Below, piece by piece: positions 7,565 through 13,681 of a DNA stretch of 17,032 bases. A program made the position numbers and the translations under genes. The DNA is from Oscillospiraceae bacterium (GTDB taxonomy: Bacteria > Bacillota > Clostridia > Oscillospirales > Butyricicoccaceae): the NCBI GenBank assembly GCA_902797555.1, contig CADBTM010000052.1, forward strand, positions 1-17,032, in the 5' to 3' direction. Below the pieces are notes generated by a model. The model ran no database searches. It saw nothing but the letters and a program-made list of their open reading frames with translations, and had not been told where the DNA came from. Position 1 is the stretch's first letter; each line of letters begins with the position of its first letter.

Positions 7565-9910
7565 TTATTGGGCGCGCTGCGCCATGTCTGCGGTTTCCAC
7601 GGTGATGACCGTGCCGTAGGCCACGGTGGTCTGCGCCTCTGCATCCTGCTTGGTGACCGTCTGGGTTCCGTCGGAAACGCCGCCGGAAACGTGGACGTAC
7701 AAGCCGAGATTCTGCAAGGTTGCGCGGGCGTTTCTCAGAGTCATGCCGTGCAGATCGGGCACGGTGACCTGTTTGTCGGGCTTGAGGGTACCCAGATAGA
7801 GGATGGCCTTTGTGTTGCTGGCCACCACCGTGCCTGCAGCGGGCACCTGATCGGTGACGGCCGACGCCGAGCCGGAGGAAGCACAGGTCATGCCCAGTTT
7901 TTTGAGCGCCGCCTCGGCTTCGCTGAAGCTCATTCCGGTGAGGTCGGGCATCAGAACGCTGCGGGAGCTTTGCTCCTCCTCGGTATAGATGGGCGCCACC
8001 TCCAGATAGGGCAGCACTTCCTCCAAAAACCGGCGCACCACGGGAGCGGTGTTCAGACCGCCGGAGATGGGCAGCACGGTGGGTTCGTCCAGCAGGATCA
8101 GCACGGCGATCTTGGGATTGTCCGCCGGGGCAAAGGCCACGAAGGAGGTCACGTACAGGTCGCGGCCTTCCTTGTTCATTTCGGCGATTTTTTCGGTGGT
8201 GCCGGTTTTGCCCGCCACGCGATAGCCCGCCACATAAGAGTTTTTGCCCGTGCCGTAGGTGACCACGTCCTCCAGCATGTCGCACATCAGGTCGGAGGTC
8301 TCCTTGGAAATCACCTGACGCACCTCGGTGCGGCCGAAGGACTGGGCAACCGTGCCGTCGGCGTTGCGGATCTCCTTGACGATGTGGGGCTGGAGCAGCG
8401 TGCCGCCGTTTGCCACGGCCGACACGGCGGTGACCAGCTGCAGCGGTGTAATGGTAAAGTTCTGGCCGAAGGAATAGACCGCCAGGTCGACGTTGGAGCT
8501 CATGTTATACATGCCCACCGCCTCGCCGGGCAGGTCGATGCCGGTTTTTTCCCGGAAGCCAAAGGCTGTGACATATTGGGTGAAGCGCTCTCTGCCCAGG
8601 GCAAGACCCACGGTCATCAGCGCGGGGTTGCACGAGTTTTGCAGCGCCTCCCGCAGGTTTTCGTCGCCGTGGCCGCCCGCCTTCCAGCAGTGGATGGGCT
8701 TTCCCCAGCCCTCCACCACCTTATAGCCCGGGCAGTAGAAGGGGGTGTATTCGGTGACCACGCCCTCCTCCAGCGCGGAGGCGGCGGTGATGATCTTGAA
8801 GGTAGAGCCGGGATAATACATGAAGGACACCGGCTTGTTGCTCCACTGGGCATAGATCGCCTCGCTGCGGGCGGTGGAGCGCTGCTCGTCGTCCTCGATG
8901 GCGGAAATCTCCTCCGCGAGGGCGGTATCGGTGAGGGTGAAGGGATCGTTGGGGTCAAAGTCGGGATAGGAGGCCATGGCCAGAATGCCGCCGTCCTCCA
9001 CGTCCATGACGATGCCGATCACCGATTCCTCCACGTTGTTGTCGTTATAGGCGATCTCCAGATGTTTCTCCAGATAGTGCTGGATCACCTCGTCCACCGT
9101 CAGGACAAGGCTCTGCCCTTCCTCCGGCTCGTAATAGGTCTCGTAATCCTCGGTGAGGGCGTTTCCGTGGGCGTCGGTGAGGGTGACCGACCGGCCGGGG
9201 GTGCCGGTGAGCACGTCGTCATATTGCTTTTCCAGTCCGGTCAGGCCCTGCTCGTCGGTGCCCACACAGCCCAGAACATGGGCGAGAAAGCTCCCGTAGG
9301 GATAGTACCGGGTGGAATCGTCGTTGAAATAGAGACAGCCGGACAGCTTGTTTTCCTTGGCAAAGGCGCGGATCACGTCGGCATCGTCCTTTTCCACGCC
9401 CCGACGCAGCACCTGATAGGCGCTGTCCTTGGCGGCCTTCTGGAGGACGGTCTCCCGATCCAGCTCCAGGGTCTCCTCCAGCACCTGTGCCACCGCCTGG
9501 GCGCGGGTTTCCTTGATGGCTGCCTTGTCGCCGTCGCTCAGCTCGATGTCCGAGCTTTTGGTATCGGAAGCGATATGATGGGTGAAACGGTATTCCTCCT
9601 GCTCGGCCTTGGAGAGATCGGTGAACTTGGAGGGAGAAAGCTGGCGGGGGTTGAGAATGAGCATTTCCGTGCTGGCGGAGATGGCCAGCGGCTTGCCCTT
9701 CACGTCATAAATGGTGCCCCGGGTGGGATAGATGGTCACGTCACGGGTCTGGTTGGTCAGCGCCTTCTGCAGATAAAAATCCCGGTTGAGCACCTGGATA
9801 TAGACCAGCCGCGCGATCACCGCTCCAAAGCACAGCAGGCAGAAAACCACCGCCAGAAACAGGATGCGGCGGCGGATGGAACGGTCGGATTTTCGCTCGA
9901 TTTTTGCCAT
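7565..9910 (-). CDS. ftsI: Class B penicillin-binding protein (FtsI/PBP2B/SpoVD type) with two PASTA domains
   Basis: Membrane-anchored D,D-transpeptidase that cross-links septal peptidoglycan, 781 residues. A short basic cytoplasmic tail is followed by one membrane segment (about 16-39) and a PBP dimer or pedestal domain (about 55-250, with RGTIYD at 64-69). The transpeptidase domain has the active-site S369-TFK, the SxN motif S426-CN and KTGT (568-571). Two C-terminal PASTA domains start at VLMPDLTG (652) and VTVPDLHG (716). Two PASTA units resemble Bacillus PBP2B, whereas SpoVD has one; only one such gene occurs here, so it may serve vegetative division, with a sporulation paralogue elsewhere or none. 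The ATG at 9910 has AAAGGAG at 5 nt. It is preceded by an unusual 124-nt gap containing a hairpin. FtsW is its expected glycosyltransferase partner. Confidence 0.95.
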   Translation of the reverse strand: MAKIERKSDRSIRRRILFLAVVFCLLCFGAVIARLVYIQVLNRDFYLQKALTNQTRDVTIYPTRGTIYDVKGKPLAISASTEMLILNPRQLSPSKFTDLSKAEQEEYRFTHHIASDTKSSDIELSDGDKAAIKETRAQAVAQVLEETLELDRETVLQKAAKDSAYQVLRRGVEKDDADVIRAFAKENKLSGCLYFNDDSTRYYPYGSFLAHVLGCVGTDEQGLTGLEKQYDDVLTGTPGRSVTLTDAHGNALTEDYETYYEPEEGQSLVLTVDEVIQHYLEKHLEIAYNDNNVEESVIGIVMDVEDGGILAMASYPDFDPNDPFTLTDTALAEEISAIEDDEQRSTARSEAIYAQWSNKPVSFMYYPGSTFKIITAASALEEGVVTEYTPFYCPGYKVVEGWGKPIHCWKAGGHGDENLREALQNSCNPALMTVGLALGRERFTQYVTAFGFREKTGIDLPGEAVGMYNMSSNVDLAVYSFGQNFTITPLQLVTAVSAVANGGTLLQPHIVKEIRNADGTVAQSFGRTEVRQVISKETSDLMCDMLEDVVTYGTGKNSYVAGYRVAGKTGTTEKIAEMNKEGRDLYVTSFVAFAPADNPKIAVLILLDEPTVLPISGGLNTAPVVRRFLEEVLPYLEVAPIYTEEEQSSRSVLMPDLTGMSFSEAEAALKKLGMTCASSGSASAVTDQVPAAGTVVASNTKAILYLGTLKPDKQVTVPDLHGMTLRNARATLQNLGLYVHVSGGVSDGTQTVTKQDAEAQTTVAYGTVITVETADMAQRAQ

Positions 9911-9963
9911 AGTTTCTCCTTTGCGTCGAAAAAAAGGGGTTTTGCGGGGATGCTCTAAGTAGG

Positions 9964-10001
9964 AAAAATGGAGCAAGGCGTGAAAAATTACACCTTACTC
10001 C
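9964..10001 (-). promoter_or_regulatory. Hairpin plus U-tract between ftsL and the PBP gene (attenuator-like)
   Basis: In the minus-strand RNA a 12-bp stem forms between 10001-9990 and 9981-9970 with an 8-nt U-rich loop (9989-9982). It is followed by AUUUUUCC (9969-9962). Two pairs are G-U wobbles that would be A-C mismatches in the opposite RNA, so the structure suits the dcw transcript. It resembles an intrinsic terminator inside the operon and could reduce transcription of the distal genes. It lies just after the ftsL stop and about 50 nt before the PBP ribosome site. Confidence 0.6.
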
Positions 10002-10034
10002 CTGTTATGCTCCGTTGAAAGGATATTCCGCCCA

Positions 10035-10550
10035 TCAGCTGAAATATTCCAGCACCACGCTGAAGCTGTGGGTCAGTCTGGAAAACAGTCCTGCGGCCTC
10101 CTCGGCCTGTTCCTCCGGCGAGCGCACTCCGGCCACCACCATGCGGTCGCCTTCGTCCAGCTCCACATAGGTGATCTGGCTCTTGTCCGCCTTGACCATG
10201 CCCAGCTTGTTCTGGGCGTATTCCTCCACATAGGCCAGATTGTACATCTGCTCTTTCTTTGCGTTGAGGGCGTTTTCTTCGCTCTCCAGCTTGGAGATCT
10301 CCTTGCGCAGCTGCGCGTTTTTCGTGTTGAGGGTGGACAGCCGCATATAGCTGGACACGATGCACAAAAGCACGGCGAAGACGCAGAAGAGGATCACCGC
10401 GTATTTCCCGTAGGGTACGGCCAGCGGTTGTTCCCGCTGGGATGCTTTTTGCTGGGGCAGAACCTCGATTTCCGAGCGTTCCTCATACTGGACATGCTCC
10501 ACCGGAAAGCGTTCCAGCTGAACGGCGCTGCTCTGGTTGTAACGGCTCAC
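10035..10550 (-). CDS. ftsL: FtsL-like divisome protein
   Basis: Small bitopic membrane protein of 171 residues, recognised by architecture and position between rsmH and the PBP gene. FtsL diverges strongly in sequence. A cytoplasmic tail (about 1-46) is followed by a membrane segment (about 49-68). A heptad-type coiled coil follows (LSTLNTKNAQLRKEISKLES, 71-90, continuing to about 103). The segment VEEYAQNKLGMV (108-119) is the typical end of the FtsL/DivIC fold, and an acidic C-terminal tail follows. It is expected to bridge DivIB and DivIC and to regulate FtsW-PBP. The start is GTG at 10550 with AAGGAGGG upstream; the gap to the rsmH stop is 12 nt. A DivIC-like assignment cannot be excluded from sequence alone. 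Confidence 0.85.
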   Translation of the reverse strand: MSRYNQSSAVQLERFPVEHVQYEERSEIEVLPQQKASQREQPLAVPYGKYAVILFCVFAVLLCIVSSYMRLSTLNTKNAQLRKEISKLESEENALNAKKEQMYNLAYVEEYAQNKLGMVKADKSQITYVELDEGDRMVVAGVRSPEEQAEEAAGLFSRLTHSFSVVLEYFS

Positions 10551-10562
10551 GGGGATCCCTCC

Positions 10563-11495
10563 TTACAGTTTTTCTGCCACGCGCAGCTTGGCGCTGCGGG
10601 CGCGGGGATTATCGTTCTGTTCCTCTTCCGAGGCCTCGATGGGGCTTTTGGTGAGGATCTTGATTTTCGGCTTGTTGCCGCAGACGCACACGGGAAAGTC
10701 CTTGGGACAGGTGCAGCCGCGGGCTGCGTTCTGGAAGATGTGCTTGACGATGCGGTCCTCCAGGGAATGAAAGCTGATGACAGCCACTCTCCCGCCGGGA
10801 CGGAGGCAGTCGATGCTGTCCTGCACGGCGGTCTCCACGGCGGAAAGCTCGCCGTTCACCTGAATGCGGATGGCCTGAAAGGTGCGCTTTGCGGGATGCT
10901 GCTTTTCCTTGCGGGCGGCGGCGGGCATAGCGGATTTGATGATGTCCACCAGCTCCAGCGTGGTTTCGATGCTGGCCTGCTCCCGGCGGCGGACGATAGC
11001 GGAGGCGATGCGCCCGGCAAAACGCTCCTCGCCGTACAGGCTGATGATGCGCCTGAGCTCGGCCTCCGGCTCTTCATTGATCACGTTCCACGCGGAATAG
11101 GGCTGGCTTCTGTCCATCCGCATGTCCAGCGGCGCGTCCTGCATGTAGGAAAAGCCCCGCTCCGGGTTGTCCAGCTGATAGGAGGACACGCCCAGATCAA
11201 AGAGGATTCCGTCCACCTGCGGGACGTCCAGCTCCTGAAGACGCGCCTTCAGCTCTTCAAAATTGCTTTTGACAAAGGTGACCTTGCTGAGATGCTCCGC
11301 AAGCCGCGCCTTTGCGGCGGACAGGGCGTCGTCGTCCCGGTCAAAGCAGATCAGGCGCCCGGAGGTCAGCCGCTCGGCGATGCGGAGGGAATGTCCCCCG
11401 CCGCCGGTGGTGGCGTCCACATAGATGCCGTCGGGACGGAGGTTCAGCCCCTCCATGCACTCCTCCGGCAAAACGGAAACGTGAGAGAACTCCAT
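10563..11495 (-). CDS. rsmH: 16S rRNA (cytosine(1402)-N(4))-methyltransferase RsmH (MraW)
   Basis: SAM-dependent methyltransferase that N4-methylates C1402 in the decoding centre of 16S rRNA, 310 residues. Motifs are HVSVLPEE (5-12), the SAM loop VDATTGGGGHS (26-36), FDRDDDAL (51-58), LFDLGVSSYQLDNPERGFS (98-116), the APLDMRMD segment (121-128), HPAKRTFQAIRIQVN, and ISFHSLEDRIVK. The ATG at 11495 lies 1 nt after the mraZ stop and lacks a clear ribosome site, so translation probably depends on ribosomes finishing mraZ. mraZ-rsmH is the conserved head of the dcw cluster. Confidence 0.97.
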   Translation of the reverse strand: MEFSHVSVLPEECMEGLNLRPDGIYVDATTGGGGHSLRIAERLTSGRLICFDRDDDALSAAKARLAEHLSKVTFVKSNFEELKARLQELDVPQVDGILFDLGVSSYQLDNPERGFSYMQDAPLDMRMDRSQPYSAWNVINEEPEAELRRIISLYGEERFAGRIASAIVRRREQASIETTLELVDIIKSAMPAAARKEKQHPAKRTFQAIRIQVNGELSAVETAVQDSIDCLRPGGRVAVISFHSLEDRIVKHIFQNAARGCTCPKDFPVCVCGNKPKIKILTKSPIEASEEEQNDNPRARSAKLRVAEKL

Positions 11496-11496
11496 A

Positions 11497-11910
11497 TTAC
11501 ACGCCCAGAGAATCCATCAGGGCGGCGATCTCCTCGGTGCTGGTGCTGTCGTTATACTGCTTCCATGCGGCGCTGTCCCAGATCTCCACATGGTCGAGCA
11601 CGCCGATCACCGTCACGTCCTTTTGCAGATGGGCATGATCCCGCAGCACCTGGGGAATGAGGATGCGCCCCTGGGCGTCGGGCTCGCAGACAAAGTTTGC
11701 GGAAAAGAAGCGGCGCAGCTGGCGGGCGTTGGACGACGGCAGCTGGGAGAGCTTTTCCTCAAAGCGTTCCCACTGCTCCTGAGAATAGACGTAGATGCAG
11801 TTGTCCAGTCCGCGGAAGATGACGAAATGCTCGCCCAGCTCTTCCCTCAGCTTGATGGGGAAGATCAAACGACCCTTGGAATCGATATTGTGCTGATACT
11901 CGCCTCGCAT
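11497..11910 (-). CDS. mraZ: Transcriptional regulator MraZ
   Basis: DNA-binding protein of the MraZ/AbrB-type fold, 137 residues, which in studied bacteria binds repeats in front of its own gene and controls the dcw cluster. It has the two expected tandem half-domains: EYQHNIDSKGRLIFP (4-18) and CEPDAQGRILIPQVLRD (75-91), each with the D-x-x-GR core. The ATG at 11910 is chosen because GGGAGGGG precedes it and MRGEYQ matches the usual N-terminus; the frame is open further upstream, but into the promoter. It is the first gene of the cluster, with a promoter and GTGG repeats immediately upstream. The stop codon is 1 nt from rsmH. Confidence 0.96.
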   Translation of the reverse strand: MRGEYQHNIDSKGRLIFPIKLREELGEHFVIFRGLDNCIYVYSQEQWERFEEKLSQLPSSNARQLRRFFSANFVCEPDAQGRILIPQVLRDHAHLQKDVTVIGVLDHVEIWDSAAWKQYNDSTSTEEIAALMDSLGV

Positions 11911-11934
11911 GTCTTCCCCTCCCTCGCTCAGAAT

Positions 11935-11981
11935 CACCACAAAGTGGATGTAAAATGGCGCAAAACACCACAAATCTCCAC
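11935..11981 (-). promoter_or_regulatory. Candidate MraZ operator (GTGG repeats)
   Basis: On the minus strand GTGGAG (11981-11976) and GTGGTG (11971-11966) are direct repeats exactly 10 bp apart. A third GTGGTG lies at 11940-11935. MraZ is known to bind GTGG/TGGG-type direct repeats with about one-turn spacing just ahead of mraZ. The first two lie directly downstream of the -10 element, around the expected start of transcription, as suits autorepression. Binding is inferred. Confidence 0.6.
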
Positions 11982-11992
11982 GGTGTGCTTTT

Positions 11993-12021
11993 ATTATAAC
12001 GGGCGAAATTGGAATTTGCAA
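11993..12021 (-). promoter_or_regulatory. mraZ (dcw cluster) promoter
   Basis: On the minus strand TTGCAA (12021-12016) is separated by 17 nt from a perfect TATAAT (11998-11993). Transcription would start near 11986, giving a leader of about 75 nt that contains the MraZ-type repeats. It is the only promoter of this quality upstream of mraZ and fits housekeeping sigma-A. Confidence 0.8.
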
Positions 12022-12044
12022 CCCCTATTTTCAAGTTTTTCATC

Positions 12045-12058
12045 CTTTGATATCAAAG
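12045..12058. repeat. Perfect 14-bp palindrome between divergent genes
   Basis: CTTTGATATCAAAG is a perfect inverted repeat, 24 bp upstream of the mraZ -35 element and 84 bp upstream of the DUF1540 start codon. It could be an operator for a dimeric regulator acting on either gene. I do not recognise the binding protein. The core resembles halves of FNR-type sites (TTGAT/ATCAA) but lacks their 4-bp centre. Confidence 0.4.
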
Positions 12059-12101
12059 AAATCACACTTTTTTTGCATGATTCTTCATTTCCGGCGAAAA
12101 A

Positions 12102-12123
12102 TAAAAAAACCGCCCATCGGCGG
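12102..12123 (-). terminator. Small minus-strand terminator ahead of the dcw promoter
   Basis: The minus-strand RNA reads CCGCC-GATG-GGCGG (12123-12110) followed by a run of seven U residues (12109-12103). The stem is only 5 bp but all G-C. It would stop read-through from the mutY-chrA operon, or antisense transcription of the DUF1540 gene, before the mraZ promoter. It lies in the leader of the plus-strand gene. Confidence 0.45.
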
Positions 12124-12142
12124 AGAGAGGAGAAACGAAAAA

Positions 12143-12463
12143 ATGAGCTATTTGCGATGTGACGCCCACGCCTGCGGAAACAACTGTCGGGAGCTGTGTC
12201 TGCTGGATCAGGTGCAGGTGGACGGGCGATATGCCGGTGAGAGAAAGGACACCCGCTGCGAGAGCTTTACCCTGCGGGGCGCCGATTATTCCAACGTGAT
12301 CCAGCGCAACAGCGCGCCACGGCCGGAGACCGAGATCTCCTGCGGCGCGGCCACCTGTGTGTACAACCGGGACTTTCGCTGCTCGGCGCCCAGTGTGGAC
12401 ATCAGCGGGCTGGGCGCTTCTGACCGGGCGCAGACCGAATGCAGTACGTTTGACCGAAAATGA
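12143..12463 (+). CDS. Cysteine-rich protein with two DUF1540 repeats
   Basis: Small protein of 106 residues and unknown function, the only plus-strand gene. It has nine cysteines in two repeats: RCDAHACGNNCRELC...TRCESF (about 5-42) and SCGAATCVYNRDFRC...TECSTF (about 69-103). The second gives a clean DUF1540 pattern (C-x4-C, YN, C, then TxCxTF). In Firmicutes such proteins are short, common in spore formers and suspected of binding metal through cysteines; no function is established, and none is claimed here. The ATG at 12143 follows AGAGGAG at about 10 nt. It diverges from mraZ and converges on chrA. No convincing housekeeping promoter was found upstream, which would be consistent with an alternative sigma factor. 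Confidence 0.88.
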   Translation: MSYLRCDAHACGNNCRELCLLDQVQVDGRYAGERKDTRCESFTLRGADYSNVIQRNSAPRPETEISCGAATCVYNRDFRCSAPSVDISGLGASDRAQTECSTFDRK

Positions 12464-12468
12464 AATAA

Positions 12469-12503
12469 TCCCGCCCATATCGGGCGGGACGGCGCGAAAG
12501 CGC
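12469..12503 (+). terminator. Hairpins just after the DUF1540 gene
   Basis: An 8-bp stem TCCCGCCC/GGGCGGGA (12469-12476 with 12482-12489, loop ATATC) begins 5 nt after the stop codon. A 4-bp GCGC-GAAA-GCGC hairpin follows (12492-12503). The plus strand lacks a U-tract after the first stem. On the minus strand the first stem is followed by UUAUUUCAUUUUC, so it may work at least as well for transcripts coming from chrA. Confidence 0.5.
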
Positions 12504-12511
12504 AAAAAGAC

Positions 12512-12533
12512 GGCCGATCCCGAAAGATCGACC
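12512..12533. terminator. Bidirectional terminator between DUF1540 and chrA
   Basis: The stem GGCCGATC/GATCGACC (12512-12519 with 12526-12533, 6-nt loop) has 8 pairs in the minus-strand RNA, including one G-U, and then GUCUUUUUG. On the plus strand it has one mismatch and is followed by the T-rich run TTCTTAATAATTCATTTTT. It lies 25 nt after the chrA stop and probably ends transcription from both convergent units. Confidence 0.65.
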
Positions 12534-12557
12534 TTCTTAATAATTCATTTTTGGTAC

Positions 12558-13142
12558 TTATGCTCCCGCAAAGCGGAAGAGGATCCCCGCCGCGGCGGCG
12601 AGGGCGATGAACACCACGGGGTGCAGATCCTTTGTGGGCTTGACAAATCGGGTGAGCACCACCAGCACGGCGGCCAGAAGGATGCCCTTCCACTGGATCA
12701 GATCGGAAAGCATTCCCGTCAGGGCGTATTTGTCGGGATTCAGCAGACAGATGCGCACCACGCCGATCCCGGCGGCGGCGATCAGCCCGGTGGATGCCGG
12801 GCGCAGGCCGTAAAAGATGTTCTTCACCAGCTTGCTGTCCCGAAAGGCGGTGAGCACCCGGGCGACGATGAGAACGACGATCACCGACGGGGTGATCAGC
12901 CCCAGTGTGGCGATCACCGAGCCGGGCACACCCGCCGTGGCAAAGCCCACATAGGTGGCCATGTTGACGCCGATGGGTCCGGGGGTGGATTCGGAAACGG
13001 CGATCATGTCGGCCAGCTGCGCCTGAGAAAACCATCCCGTGGCCGCCCCCATCTTGCTGAGAAAAGGCACGGTGGCCATTCCGCCGCCCACGGCGAACAG
13101 CCCAACCTTGAAAAACTCCAAAAACAAACGCAACAGGATCAT
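12558..13142 (-). CDS. chrA: Chromate transporter family protein, second half-size subunit
   Basis: Short CHR-family membrane protein, 194 residues with several hydrophobic segments. The CHR signatures are KVGLFAVGGGMATVPFL (about 12-28) and STPGPIGVNMATYVGFATAG (about 49-68). Short CHR proteins occur as adjacent pairs and together are thought to equal one full-length ChrA; family members export chromate by anion exchange, but the substrate of clostridial pairs is not established. The ATG at 13142 overlaps the stop of the preceding half by 4 nt (ATGA), with AAGGAG 8 nt upstream, implying coupled translation and a 1:1 complex. It is the last gene of the mutY operon. Confidence 0.92.
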   Translation of the reverse strand: MILLRLFLEFFKVGLFAVGGGMATVPFLSKMGAATGWFSQAQLADMIAVSESTPGPIGVNMATYVGFATAGVPGSVIATLGLITPSVIVVLIVARVLTAFRDSKLVKNIFYGLRPASTGLIAAAGIGVVRICLLNPDKYALTGMLSDLIQWKGILLAAVLVVLTRFVKPTKDLHPVVFIALAAAAGILFRFAGA

Positions 13143-13681
13143 GCCCGCTTCTCCTTCCAGTTCTGGATGAGGACGCCGGCCACACCGGCGAGCACCACAA
13201 AGATCACCGGGGAAAGATCCAGAAACACCGATCCTGCCAGCACCGCCAGACAGATGACCAGGGCGGGACGGTCGGTGACCGACTTTTTCCACAGCTTGGT
13301 TACCGCGTTAAAGATGAGCACGCACACGCACACGCGGATGCCTGCAAAGGCGTTTTTTACCACCGCCAGCTCGGCAAAATTGCTGAGGAAGGCGGCGATG
13401 ACGGTGATGATCACCATCGAGGGAAAAACCACGCCCAGCGTTGCCACGATGCCGCCCAGCGTGCCCTTGGTGCGCTGTCCCACAAAGGTGGCCGTGTTGA
13501 CCGCGATGACGCCGGGGGTGCATTGACCGATGGCGTAATAGTCCATCAGCTCTTCCTCCGTCGCCCATTGATGCTTTTCCACCACTTCCTTTTGCAGCAT
13601 GGGCAGCATGGCGTATCCGCCGCCAAAGGTCAGTCCGCCGATGCGGGCAAAGGTGAAAAACAGATTGAGATAGTCAGACAA
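13139..13681 (-). CDS. chrA: Chromate transporter family protein, first half-size subunit
   Basis: Short CHR-family membrane protein, 180 residues. It carries FARIGGLTFGGGYAMLP (about 9-25), then QCTPGVIAVNTATFVGQRT (about 52-70), and several later membrane segments. It is the partner of the adjacent CHR half. The start is inferred as TTG at 13681, preceded by a long GGAGGAGGAGGG ribosome site about 9 nt away; the resulting SDYLNLFFTFARIGG matches the usual N-terminus. An in-frame ATG at 13768 would lie deep inside mutY and is unlikely. The start overlaps the mutY stop by 8 nt, so the two are co-transcribed and probably translationally coupled. Transport of chromate is known for the family; the natural substrate in an anaerobe could differ. 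Confidence 0.9.
   Translation of the reverse strand: MSDYLNLFFTFARIGGLTFGGGYAMLPMLQKEVVEKHQWATEEELMDYYAIGQCTPGVIAVNTATFVGQRTKGTLGGIVATLGVVFPSMVIITVIAAFLSNFAELAVVKNAFAGIRVCVCVLIFNAVTKLWKKSVTDRPALVICLAVLAGSVFLDLSPVIFVVLAGVAGVLIQNWKEKRA

Noticed and set aside
7535..9958. A plus-strand open frame of more than 800 codons opposite the PBP gene
   Set aside because: It is antisense to a gene with all class B PBP motifs, its translation is Gly/His/Val-rich with no recognisable domain, and such shadows are expected in GC-rich coding DNA.
12045..12142. A promoter for the DUF1540 gene
   Set aside because: TTGATA (12047-12052) and TTGCAT (12073-12078) could be -35 elements, but no acceptable -10 lies at 16-18 nt. 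GCATG with a downstream A-rich stretch only weakly resembles a forespore sigma site. I do not call one.
12558..13681. The two CHR genes as a single full-length chromate transporter broken by a frameshift
   Set aside because: Each half has its own ribosome site and start, joined by an ATGA overlap, and paired half-size CHR genes are a known family arrangement.
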